Assembly: GCA_038204165.1 (NCBI GenBank)
Contig: JBBRDG010000004.1
Span: 21,443 to 85,442, forward strand
DNA length: 64,000 nucleotides
Direction: 5' to 3'
From: UBA9959 sp038204165
GTDB lineage: Bacteria > Elusimicrobiota > Elusimicrobia > Elusimicrobiales > UBA9959
The stretch's first letter is position 1, and each line of letters starts with the position of its first letter. Both the position numbers and the translations under genes were made by a program. Below are positions 33,659-42,264 of the stretch, one piece after another. Below the pieces are notes generated by a model that made no database searches, had not been told where the DNA came from, and saw nothing but the letters and a program-made list of their open reading frames with translations.

Positions 33659-34218
33659 TAAATTTTCTCCATGCCTTCCACGAGCCGGTCCAGCCAGGCC
33701 TGAGCAGCCGCCACGGCCGCCGCCCAGGAACAGGGCTCCAGTTCAATTATAACAGTATCGGCCATTTTTGAGAAAGCCCCGTCAAAGACGGCGGCCCCCT
33801 TGCGGCAGAACACCAGGCAGCGCCTGTCCGAAAAAAGCAGTTCCACGGCGCGGGCGCTGAAGCGCTCCGAAAGCATGGCCAGCGGCCCCAGCTCGTCGAA
33901 AAGAAGGATCTTTCCGGCTTCGGCGGACTCGAGCGAACGCAGCGCCGTCCCTTCCAGCGCCGCCAGGCTGACCCCGTATTTATTGAAAGATACGGGGCTC
34001 AGCAGGCTTTTGGAGGCCAGCACAGCGCGGCCGCCGCCCAGCGCCTGAATCTCAAACCCGTCCCTGCGCCCTTCCGGACGCAGTTCGAAAGTGCGGAACC
34101 CGCCGAGCCAGCGGCCGTACCCGGCCACAAGCTTGCCGGCCAGGCGCTCTTTTAAATTATAGTCGCTGAACTTCACCACCAGACGGGAGGCGGTCTCCAG
34201 GCCTCGGGGATATTTCAT
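33658..34218 (-). CDS. THEP1-family NTPase relative lacking the P-loop
   Basis: 186 residues. The central and C-terminal parts match nucleoside-triphosphatase THEP1 (NTPase_1): GGFRTFELRPEGRRDGFEI, LASKSLLSPVSFNKYGV, Walker B-like ILLFDELGPLAML, and the end VIIELEP. The N-terminus, where THEP1 has the Walker A G-x4-GKT, reads RLVVKFSDYNLKERLAG: a Lys is kept, but both Gly and the Thr are lost. It therefore probably cannot bind ATP in the standard way. It overlaps the TPR gene by 4 nt (ATGA) and murC by 1 nt, so the ends are firm and no upstream P-loop exon is missing. Its role is unknown. Confidence 0.72.
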   Translation of the reverse strand: MKYPRGLETASRLVVKFSDYNLKERLAGKLVAGYGRWLGGFRTFELRPEGRRDGFEIQALGGGRAVLASKSLLSPVSFNKYGVSLAALEGTALRSLESAEAGKILLFDELGPLAMLSERFSARAVELLFSDRRCLVFCRKGAAVFDGAFSKMADTVIIELEPCSWAAAVAAAQAWLDRLVEGMEKI

Positions 34219-35813
34219 TTTTTTCCCTCGAGCCAGATCCTGTTGGCCAGCGCGGTCTTATTGCCCGGCTCGAGCCTGAGCGCTTCAAGGCAGGCGGCCA
34301 GCGCCCGGTCTTCGGCCCCGGCTTCCACCAGCGCGGCGCTGCGCCCCAGCGCGGCCTGCGCGCTGCCGCCCGAAAATTCGTCCAGCGCCAGTTCATGCTC
34401 GCCAAGCAGCAGGTACCCGAGCCCTCGCAGGAGTTTTATTCCCGGATCGGAACCGGCCTCGTCCATCTCCTCCAGCGCCTCGGAAGCGTTATCGAGCCAA
34501 TTGTCCCCCATCACCCAGAGCCCCATGTCGTTGCCCACGTCGCGCGGCTTGTAGAGCGCCTTGTTCTTACGCTCGGGAGAGACGGAGGAAGGGGGCCCGG
34601 TCTCGATGTTGAAATTCAGGCGGGCGTCGCTTTTAGGGGAGAGGCCTTTCATGAGCTTGTCGGCCTCCGCGGCTATCTCGCCCGCTTTCTTAAACCGCTC
34701 CTGCTCTGTCCCCGCAGCCAGGAAATATTCGCGCTTGGTATAGCTGAACCTGGGCTTTTTAAACGCCGCCTGCAGGCGGCCTGCCATTTTCTCGCCGGCG
34801 CCTTGCGCCGGCAGGGCGGCCTTGGGCGTCTCCAGCAGTTCTATTACCACCCTGGCCTCCTGGCCCGGCGGGATCTTTTTCAGCGCCGAGAGCAGCGGAC
34901 TGTCCGGGGCCTTCGCCGTTCCGTCGTCCGGAGCGCCGCCGGCATAGGCCAGCGACATGGAAATGCCGCCCTTGTCGTTACCCGAAGCCAGCATGAAAGC
35001 GCCGTCCATTATTTTTTTAATCTCCTGGCCCCTGTCCGCTTTCCGCAGCGCCCAGCACAGGCGGAACCTGGCCACCGAATCCCCGGGCTTTACTTCGAGC
35101 GCCTTCTTATAGAGTTTTATCGCCGCCGGAAGGGCGCCGGCCCGCTCTTTCAGCACGGCCAGCTCCAGCAGGGCATCCTCGTAGCCTGGAAAAATAGACA
35201 CGGCCTTTTCCAGTTGCACTTCCGCCTGGTCGTAGCGGCCCAGGCGCGAATAGAACATCCCCAACTGGTAGCGGTAAAGGGGGTTGGAAGGGTCCAGCGC
35301 CGCGGAGGCGCGGAAATAATCAAGAGCGTGCCCGGAGTCGCCAAGGGCCTGGTATACCGAGCCGGCGTTCATCTTGACGTCGGCGCGCGAAGGGTCGAGG
35401 CGGTCCGCTTCCAGGAAATCGGCTAGTGCCTCTTTGTACTGGCCAGCCCTGGCTCTCACTATACCGCGCAGCTGGTACCCCATCGGGTTAGAAGGGTCGA
35501 GCTTAAGCGCAGCCTCGAACTCATCCAGCGCTTTGTCCGGGGCGCCTAGCCAGTACAGCGCGGAACCGTACAGCAGGCGCGGCCACGGGCTTTCCGGGGC
35601 TTTCTGCGAAGCCTTGTAGAATTCGTCGGCTGCGGCCCCGTAATTCTCCTCTCCCATCAGCGCGTAGCCGCGGCGGAGGTTGAAGGCGCTCTGCTCCTCC
35701 ATGATGCGGTCCCATACCGTGTTAGTGCCAGCGGGCGCGGGGACGCAGCGCGCGGGAGTCGCCGCGGCGGCGCAGAGCGCACCGGCCAATAGGATGTATT
35801 TAAACCGCGCCAT
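34215..35813 (-). CDS. secreted/periplasmic TPR protein
   Basis: 532 residues with a signal peptide (to about 24). TPR units run from about residue 45 to 265, e.g. AADEFYKASQKAPESPWPRLLYGSALYWLG and DEFEAALKLDPSNPMGYQLRG (given as two pieces of the repeat). A central non-TPR part (about 280-420) and a further TPR-like segment at the C-terminus (about 430-530) follow. TPR arrays hold protein partners. It is 38 nt after the LysM/FecR-like gene and 4-nt coupled to the THEP1-like gene, so envelope assembly is a fair guess, but no direct evidence shows it. Confidence 0.82.
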   Translation of the reverse strand: MARFKYILLAGALCAAAATPARCVPAPAGTNTVWDRIMEEQSAFNLRRGYALMGEENYGAAADEFYKASQKAPESPWPRLLYGSALYWLGAPDKALDEFEAALKLDPSNPMGYQLRGIVRARAGQYKEALADFLEADRLDPSRADVKMNAGSVYQALGDSGHALDYFRASAALDPSNPLYRYQLGMFYSRLGRYDQAEVQLEKAVSIFPGYEDALLELAVLKERAGALPAAIKLYKKALEVKPGDSVARFRLCWALRKADRGQEIKKIMDGAFMLASGNDKGGISMSLAYAGGAPDDGTAKAPDSPLLSALKKIPPGQEARVVIELLETPKAALPAQGAGEKMAGRLQAAFKKPRFSYTKREYFLAAGTEQERFKKAGEIAAEADKLMKGLSPKSDARLNFNIETGPPSSVSPERKNKALYKPRDVGNDMGLWVMGDNWLDNASEALEEMDEAGSDPGIKLLRGLGYLLLGEHELALDEFSGGSAQAALGRSAALVEAGAEDRALAACLEALRLEPGNKTALANRIWLEGKK

Positions 35814-35851
35814 GATATAAGAGGATTATATTTTATTTGGCGGATAAGGGC

Positions 35852-37006
35852 TTACTTTTTGCCGACCGCTATCAGCCGGGGAGCGCTGAACTTACCCTCG
35901 AAGCCGAGCAGGTCTACCAGCGCGATGCGCATATAGTAACTACCCGCGGGAAGTTTATCGTTGAGATCGATGGAGTCAAAGGCGTCGTAGTTCTTATCCA
36001 GCAGGAGCGCGGTAAAATTCTGGTCCTTTGAGACCTGCAGATGGTAGCTCTGCACGGGGTTAGCCACCGAGATCATCTTGACGATCTCGCTAGCGTCTAT
36101 GTTCTTGTCATCGACGTTCCCGGCTTGGGGTATGCCCTTGGTCAGGTCCTTGTCCTTGGGCAGGGCGGCGGCCACTACCGGCCCCGTCTTAACCCCTTTC
36201 TTCATGTTCAGCGAGACTACTCCGCCATCGGTCTTCAGGCGTGTGCCCCCGGACCCTGCGAGCGCCGTCAGGGCGCCTGGCTCCAGTTCCGGCAGCGGCG
36301 GCAGTTTTACCGGCTGCGAGGGAGGCATGTCCATCTTTACTTCAGCGGCGAAGCCGGCGGAGACCTCCACGGTCTTACCCTGGGCCTCTACGTCGGCCTT
36401 ACCTTTATAGACCTGCACCAGCGTGGTAAGGTCGTCATTAAGCCTGGCTCCGAATTCGGTATCCTTGGTCTTGGGCGTAATGCGGGCGGAGGCCGTGACC
36501 ACGCGGGAGCGCAGGCCGCGCATTTCGCCGGCCAGCAGTTCCACGTCGGTGTTCTTCTTGCCGGGCGGGCGCAGGATGGCTATGGAATTGGGATACAGGT
36601 TCAGGATCTCGCCGGTGTAGAAGCGGACGTCCGCGCGCGCGTCGGCGCGGGTACGCAGCGTATCGTTCTTAAAAAGGTCCATCTTAAGCGCCACGTTCTG
36701 CCAGTCCGAGACGCCGGTGCGGCGGAACAGCACTTCGTTAAGGGAATAGACCAGCTTGGCGGCGCGGTACTGCTCTTTTATCAGCCTCACCGGCACCTTG
36801 AGCTCCATGCCGGGCAGGGCCCGGGTCGGGTCAGAAGAGGGCAGGCGGTTGTATTTCAGAATCTCGTTCCAGCGGGTAGGGTCCTTAAGATAGGTATTGG
36901 AAATACTCCATAACGTGTCGCCCGGCTTCACGGTCATGGCCTGCAGCTCCTCGGCCGAGGCGGCGCCAGGCAGACAGAACAGCAGGGCCAGCAGCAGGGT
37001 TTTCAC
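35852..37006 (-). CDS. periplasmic LysM and FecR-like domain protein
   Basis: 384 residues. Signal peptide to about 18, then a LysM module (about 24-72: VKPGDTLWSISNTYLKDPTRW) that would bind peptidoglycan. A FecR-like beta-rich domain (about 105-230) carries LFKNDTLRTRADARADVRF and GEMRGLRSRVVTASARITPKTKDTEFGA (the latter in two pieces). The last part (about 300-384) looks like an Ig-fold ending in GSYYMRIALVDLLGFEGKF. The ATG lies within the end of the histidine kinase (4-nt overlap), so the pair is coupled. It may sense or report envelope state to that kinase; this is inference. Confidence 0.85.
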   Translation of the reverse strand: MKTLLLALLFCLPGAASAEELQAMTVKPGDTLWSISNTYLKDPTRWNEILKYNRLPSSDPTRALPGMELKVPVRLIKEQYRAAKLVYSLNEVLFRRTGVSDWQNVALKMDLFKNDTLRTRADARADVRFYTGEILNLYPNSIAILRPPGKKNTDVELLAGEMRGLRSRVVTASARITPKTKDTEFGARLNDDLTTLVQVYKGKADVEAQGKTVEVSAGFAAEVKMDMPPSQPVKLPPLPELEPGALTALAGSGGTRLKTDGGVVSLNMKKGVKTGPVVAAALPKDKDLTKGIPQAGNVDDKNIDASEIVKMISVANPVQSYHLQVSKDQNFTALLLDKNYDAFDSIDLNDKLPAGSYYMRIALVDLLGFEGKFSAPRLIAVGKK

Positions 37007-39135
37007 GCTTCCACCTTCCTTATAACCTTGCCGGACAGGTCCTTGTCTAAATCCTTCGGCACCGAGAAAATGAACTTGGCGCCGGAGCCGGGCTCCGATT
37101 CCGCCCAGATCTTCCCGAGGTGGGCATTGGCCACGTACTTACAAATGGTGAGCCCCAGGCCGGTGCCGCCGGCTTTCTGACCTTTTACCTGTTCAAACTT
37201 CTCAAAAACTTTATTCAGGTATTCCGGCGGGATACCGTCGCCGGTGTCGCGCACCCAGGCTACTATGTTTTCGCCGTCGTCGCGCATGCCGGCGGTGATA
37301 ACGCCGTTATCGGGCGTGAATTTTATGGCGTTGCCGATAAGGTTGGTGAACATGCGCTCCATCAGGCCGGAGTCCGCCTCCACGATCAGCTGTTCGGGGC
37401 CTTCGATCTCGAATTTAATATGTTTGCGCTGGCCCAGCGACTCCATGAGCTCTATGACCCGGGCCGCCACCTCGCGAAGATTGGTCGGGGCCAGCTTTAT
37501 CTCCATCTTGCCGGCTTCCATCTTGGCCACGTCGAGGATATTGTTGATCATGCCGAGCAGGCGGAAAGAAGCGCGGTCGATGGAGATCAGCATCTTCTTC
37601 TGCGCCTCGTTCACGGGGCCGGGGATTTCCTTGATCATGAACTCCACGAAACCTTTGATGGCGCCCATCGGGTTGCGTAAGTCGTGCGTGATAGAATGCA
37701 GGAACTCGTCTTTGATGCGGGCCAGTTCCTTATCCAGCGTTATGTCGTAAAAGCCCAGCAGCCTGCCCATGGGGGCGTCCTTGCCCGGCGCGATGATCGG
37801 AATGACGAAGCACTTGAAGAAGCGGCGGGAATGTTCCTGCGCCACTTCTATTTCCGCGTAATGGTTCTCCTTGCGGCTGGTGAGCACTTCACCGACGGCG
37901 TCGTGCACCGGGCCCGGGGCGATCAGCTCCAGGATGCCGCGGCCCTCCACCGGCGCGGTGGCGGCCAGGCCTAGCACGGACCTGGCCTTGCGGTTGGCCA
38001 GCTGCGCCTTGTCAGCCATATCAATCATCACAATCCCGTCTTCAGTAGAGAAAAGGATGGCTTCAGTGTTCTTCTGCTCGCGGATGATCTTGTCCACCTG
38101 CATGTCGGAATAGGTCTTGAGCTGCAAGACCATCTTGTTGAAAGTTTCGGCCAGGTCGCGCAGTTCGTCAGTGGTGTCAACTTCGGCCCGCCTGGAGAAG
38201 TCCCCGGCGGCCACGAATTCGGCAGCTCTGGTAAGCACGGTTATAGGTTTTGAAAGGCTGCGGCTCAGCACCCACGCGGCAAGCACGGCCAACGCGAGGA
38301 AAAGCAGCACGGCATAAACGGCCTGGCGCTTCATGAAAAGGGCGTAGCGGTACGCGCCCTCCTGCGGCTGGCTTACCACCACGGCACCGCCCAGTTCCGG
38401 GATTGGCGCGTAGGCGCCCAGCATCTGCCGGCCCGCTTCGTCGGTGAACTCGGCCGAACCGGAGGAAAGGGATTTAACCGCGTCGCGGGAAAGACGCCAG
38501 CCCGCCGCGGCGGTTGCGGCCTCAGCCGGCAGGTCGCCGGGCCAGGCGATGGGCGCCCCGGAGGCGTCCAGGATGAGCGGAAAACCCTGTTCCCCTACCC
38601 TTTTAAGATCCAGGGAATCAATGAAGGAACCCAGGTCCAGTTCCGCCCGCAGGGCCATGTCCTTGCCGAAAGGGTAATAAAATACAGCGAGACGGGACTT
38701 GGCGTCTACCGCCAGGCTTCGCCTGCCGGCTCGGGCAATCTTTAAACCCAGAATAGCGGAGTAATTCTTGAGAGCTTCATTCTTCCCGCCAAAAGGAGTG
38801 ATGATTTTGACCAGTTCGGACCCGTCGCGCGCGACAACGGAAATCTGCTTCAGTTCCCTGCGGGTCTCGAGCAGGGTGGCGAGCAGGATCTGCTTGTTCT
38901 CCCAGTCCATGCGCTCCATAGCGGTCAGCACGGTGCGGAGCGAAACGTCGGCGCTGCGGATATAGCCGTTGAAGTCGGAGGCGATCTTGTCCGCGGCGGT
39001 GAGGTGGAGTTCCAGGATAGCGGTGCGGACGCCGAGCTGCCCCAGGCTTATCAGGCGCCAGCCCAACAGCGCCATAGGCAGTACGGAAACCAGTACCAGT
39101 ACCGCCACGAATTTATGGATAAGCCGGAGTTTCAT
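37003..39135 (-). CDS. membrane sensor histidine kinase
   Basis: 710 residues. TM1 (about 10-28), an extracytoplasmic dCache-like sensor (about 30-270), TM2 (about 272-292), HAMP (about 295-345), PAS (about 355-465), HisKA with phospho-acceptor His484 in SITHDLRNPMG, then the ATP-binding domain with N box NLIGNAIKF, G1 DTGDGIPP, and G2 GGTGLGLTI. It would autophosphorylate in response to an envelope signal. No response regulator is adjacent; the nearest receiver protein is the solo one at 8227. It begins 47 nt after rdgB and is 4-nt coupled to the LysM/FecR-like gene. Confidence 0.93.
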   Translation of the reverse strand: MKLRLIHKFVAVLVLVSVLPMALLGWRLISLGQLGVRTAILELHLTAADKIASDFNGYIRSADVSLRTVLTAMERMDWENKQILLATLLETRRELKQISVVARDGSELVKIITPFGGKNEALKNYSAILGLKIARAGRRSLAVDAKSRLAVFYYPFGKDMALRAELDLGSFIDSLDLKRVGEQGFPLILDASGAPIAWPGDLPAEAATAAAGWRLSRDAVKSLSSGSAEFTDEAGRQMLGAYAPIPELGGAVVVSQPQEGAYRYALFMKRQAVYAVLLFLALAVLAAWVLSRSLSKPITVLTRAAEFVAAGDFSRRAEVDTTDELRDLAETFNKMVLQLKTYSDMQVDKIIREQKNTEAILFSTEDGIVMIDMADKAQLANRKARSVLGLAATAPVEGRGILELIAPGPVHDAVGEVLTSRKENHYAEIEVAQEHSRRFFKCFVIPIIAPGKDAPMGRLLGFYDITLDKELARIKDEFLHSITHDLRNPMGAIKGFVEFMIKEIPGPVNEAQKKMLISIDRASFRLLGMINNILDVAKMEAGKMEIKLAPTNLREVAARVIELMESLGQRKHIKFEIEGPEQLIVEADSGLMERMFTNLIGNAIKFTPDNGVITAGMRDDGENIVAWVRDTGDGIPPEYLNKVFEKFEQVKGQKAGGTGLGLTICKYVANAHLGKIWAESEPGSGAKFIFSVPKDLDKDLSGKVIRKVEA

Positions 39136-39182
39136 AATCTTTGCGAGTTCATTATACCATTAGTTGCCGAGCCAGAGCCCGG

Positions 39183-39776
39183 TCAGAGCTTCCTTAGTTC
39201 CGGTAGCAGGCCCCTGAGCGCCAAGGCCCTATGGCTGAAGCCGTTCTTCTCAGCCCCGGAAAGCTCGGCCAGCGTCCGGCCCGAGTCGGTTATTTCAAAA
39301 AGCGGATCATACCCAAAACCGTTGCCGCCCCTGGCGGCCAGAGCTATGCGCCCTCCCAACGTTCCACGGGAAACCTTCGTCCTCCCGTCAGGGCAGGCGA
39401 GGGCCATCACGCAGGTGAAGTGCGCCGTCCGGCCTGCCAATGGCACCCCGGAGAGCTCGGTCAGGAGCCTGGCGTTATTTTCGGCCGCCGTGGCGTTCAC
39501 TCCGGAGTACCTGGCGGAAAAGACACCTGGTGCCCCGCCAAGGGCGTCCACTTCCAGCCCCGTATCGTCGGCAAGAGCCCACTGTCCCGTGAACCGGGCC
39601 GCGGCGAGAGCCTTCTTGAGCGCGTTCTCCTCCAGCGTAGCCCCGTCCTCTTCGGCCGGCGCCGCGCCTGGAAAATCGGCAAGCGCCTTCAGGCCGAACG
39701 GCAAGTCCGGGAGTATCAAACGGATCTCATCCACCTTGTTAGAGTTGAAAGTGGCTATTACCAGAAGCTTTTGCAT
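39183..39776 (-). CDS. rdgB: XTP/dITP pyrophosphatase (RdgB/HAM1)
   Basis: 197 residues. It hydrolyses deaminated purine nucleotides to keep them out of DNA and RNA. Signature segments: ATFNSNKVDEI (start), TLEENALKKA, ALADDTGLEVDALGGAPGVFSAR, GNGFGYDPLF and SHRALAL. It is first in the long minus-strand run and is divergent from the TPR gene at 39825 with only 48 nt between them. Confidence 0.96.
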   Translation of the reverse strand: MQKLLVIATFNSNKVDEIRLILPDLPFGLKALADFPGAAPAEEDGATLEENALKKALAAARFTGQWALADDTGLEVDALGGAPGVFSARYSGVNATAAENNARLLTELSGVPLAGRTAHFTCVMALACPDGRTKVSRGTLGGRIALAARGGNGFGYDPLFEITDSGRTLAELSGAEKNGFSHRALALRGLLPELRKL

Positions 39777-39824
39777 AAATTAAAAATAGTTATAAACCGC
39801 GGCAAATATATTAGAATATATTTT

Positions 39825-42197
39825 GTGGACGAAAATTTTTCAAATCTTAACATTTTTGCCGGGCCACAGGCTTCGTTCCTTCAGGCCCTGCCGGCTTTCT
39901 CCGCGGTGCCGGAACTGGCTTTCCCGGTAAAGCAGGAGAATACGGGCCAGGCCGCGCTGCACCACATCCCCCAGTTCGTGGAGAACGGACAGGCCATGCT
40001 GCCAGCCTTTACTTCCGCCGCGCTGCTTAACCCGCCGTTAATAAAACTTCCGGCCGGAGAAGCCGCGGTGATGCTTTTTCACGCGCCCAACAACGATTTC
40101 TTCAGCTTCAACCCCCAGCATCCGCAGGCGCGTACGGCCCTCTCGCCGCTCAGAGCTTCCCGCCGCGAGATTTCGCTGCTGGCCGGTTTCCTGCAGGCCG
40201 GCGCCAAGACCTCCAGCGACCCAGACCGGATGGCGGCCGGGGAATTCGCCCTTGGCCGGCTGCACGCCGCCCATTACCTTTTTACGCTGGCCGCTGCCAA
40301 GAACCCGGCCTCCAGAGCGCGTTTCGCGCTGAGCTCGGCACTGATAGAACTGGGCCTGCTGCAGGAAGCTTACGACGGGCTTAAGACGGACCGGGACCCC
40401 GAAGCGCTGCTTAATCTTGCAGTGATACACAGGAAGACAGGCAACCAGCAAGCGGCAAGAGACATGCTGGCCGCCATTCCCCAGGGCACCCCGTTTGAAG
40501 ACCGGAAAACGGCGGAGCAGGCCTGGCTGGACCTGGAAACCGGCAAAGAAGTTGAAGCCGAAAAAGCCTTCAAGAGACTGGCCGCCACCGCTTTCGAAAA
40601 GACCGAAGCGCTCTCGGGCCTCGGGGCCGCTATAGCAAAGACCGCTTTTAGGACCAAGGACAAGAGCAGGCTGACCGCGGCCGCCGACACCCTCAGGTCC
40701 GCCCTGGTAACGCCTGCCGCCTCGTCCGCCCGTATTTTCTTCCAGCTCGGCAACCTCTATTTCCGTTCCGGAGATCCCGTCCAGGCCGAAGCCAGCTACC
40801 GCCGGTCCGCCGCAATGGCCCCTTCCATACAGGCCGTCGCCAACCTGGCGATGACGCTGCTAAAGACCGGCAGAATAGAGGAAGCCGCCGCGATAACTCT
40901 GAAGGTCGCTCTTACGGACGCCGCCTCGGCGGCTCGGCTCACCGCGGAATTCCCGAAAGACCGGCTCGCATCCCTTTTCCCTCCGCCCCAGGCCGCGCCG
41001 CAATATCAGGCTCCGGCGCAGCCCGCGTTCGCTCCGCGCCGCGAGGCGCCAGCTCAGCCCGCGCCGGCGGCCGATCTTCCACCTTTCGCGCAGCCCCGCC
41101 GCCAGGAAGCGCCAGTGCAGGCCGCGCCGCCTCCAGAGGCAAACAACTTCATTTTCCCCGGCATGCCCTCGACTCAGTCCGCTCCCGCCTCAGCCGCAGC
41201 CTCGCTGGCTCCGGCTCAGCCGGTAGCCCCGCCGCAACAAGTCTCTAATCGCACGCAGTCGCTGCAGCCTCAGAAAATACAGATGGAGACCTTCCAGGAC
41301 ATGATGGATTCTCATCCCATGCCCACCGAAGCCGAAAGCCGCAAGGATGATTTCATCTCCCGCGCCTTCCGCCTGGCCTCGGCACTGGAGGATGAACTAG
41401 GGCGCAAGATATATTTCAACATTGACGGCCTGGCGGAAGTGGAAAAAAAACTGCGCCTTACCTTTATTAAGACCAAGGGCAATCCCCAGGCCAACCTGGA
41501 GACGGTCAAGGACTGCTCCGCCTTCCTGTGCTATTTTCTGCAGGAGCGCTACAAAGGCCGCCTGATAAAGTTCGCCGATTTTGACCCCTGGGGCTGGCCC
41601 ATGACCTTCCAGCAGCCGGGGCGAAAAATTACCACCTACCCGATACAGCGCGTCTGGCGGATGCTCTGGGAGCCCGCCGTGCCCGAGCCCGGCTGGCTGT
41701 CCAAGTATACTTCCTGGCTGGCCGATAACCTGAAAGAAAACACTCCCCCTTTAAGTGGGGCGGCGGCTGCGCGCGCCCATGTAATCAGCCACCAGGAAAG
41801 ACTGGCCGACGCCCAGACGGAACACCGCCGCACCCTGTTACTTACGGCCTCGCTGCCGGAAACCTCGCAGGTGGAACTTGCCCGCAGCGGCCTGACAAAA
41901 CTTGAAAGCGCCCTACGCAATAATTTCAGGGCCGACATCCCCCCCACCGCGGACGGCTGGAAACTGCTGCGCTGTTACGGCCATATCCTGGCGGAAATCA
42001 TGATAAAGGATTTCAAAGCGGTCTGGTATAACACGGACGGCGAAGACGGCGGCTGGTCCATGCAGCTGCCCTGGAAGACCTTTATTTTCCCTATTGGCAA
42101 ACTTTACAAGACCGCTTCAAGCCGCGGCAGCCTCGGCGAATACTACGAAACCATCCTGGCGGACAAGCTAAGGAACGTGGGCCCCGGGGCCGCATAG
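39825..42197 (+). CDS. large TPR protein with Pro/Ala-rich linker and Trp-rich C-terminal domain
   Basis: About 790 residues with no signal peptide. Residues 1-370 hold several TPR-like repeats (e.g. FFQLGNLYFRSGDPVQAEASYRR in two pieces). Residues 380-470 are a low-complexity Pro/Ala/Gln linker. Residues 490-790 are an unassigned alpha/beta region with YFNIDGLAEVEKKL, FDPWGWPMTFQQPGR and WSMQLPWKTF. The frame is open far upstream, but that part is a shadow over rdgB. The likely start is GTG 39825, 7 nt after TAGAAT (39812-39817) and without a ribosome site, which fits a leaderless mRNA. I do not recognise the C-terminal domain. Confidence 0.72.
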   Translation: MDENFSNLNIFAGPQASFLQALPAFSAVPELAFPVKQENTGQAALHHIPQFVENGQAMLPAFTSAALLNPPLIKLPAGEAAVMLFHAPNNDFFSFNPQHPQARTALSPLRASRREISLLAGFLQAGAKTSSDPDRMAAGEFALGRLHAAHYLFTLAAAKNPASRARFALSSALIELGLLQEAYDGLKTDRDPEALLNLAVIHRKTGNQQAARDMLAAIPQGTPFEDRKTAEQAWLDLETGKEVEAEKAFKRLAATAFEKTEALSGLGAAIAKTAFRTKDKSRLTAAADTLRSALVTPAASSARIFFQLGNLYFRSGDPVQAEASYRRSAAMAPSIQAVANLAMTLLKTGRIEEAAAITLKVALTDAASAARLTAEFPKDRLASLFPPPQAAPQYQAPAQPAFAPRREAPAQPAPAADLPPFAQPRRQEAPVQAAPPPEANNFIFPGMPSTQSAPASAAASLAPAQPVAPPQQVSNRTQSLQPQKIQMETFQDMMDSHPMPTEAESRKDDFISRAFRLASALEDELGRKIYFNIDGLAEVEKKLRLTFIKTKGNPQANLETVKDCSAFLCYFLQERYKGRLIKFADFDPWGWPMTFQQPGRKITTYPIQRVWRMLWEPAVPEPGWLSKYTSWLADNLKENTPPLSGAAAARAHVISHQERLADAQTEHRRTLLLTASLPETSQVELARSGLTKLESALRNNFRADIPPTADGWKLLRCYGHILAEIMIKDFKAVWYNTDGEDGGWSMQLPWKTFIFPIGKLYKTASSRGSLGEYYETILADKLRNVGPGAA

Positions 42198-42264
42198 GCC
42201 TTTCGGCCTTGATTCCGGCCGGATTTTTAGTAATAATTGTAAAGTAAAGATAGAGCAGGAGCCA

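Noticed and set aside
8227..39135. Receiver at 8227 as partner of the histidine kinase at 37003
   Set aside because: They are 29 kb apart with no shared regulation visible; pairing would be guesswork.
39231..39824. 5' extension of the TPR gene at 39825
   Set aside because: This part is antisense to rdgB, its translation is low-complexity, and homology-like TPR structure starts only after 39825.
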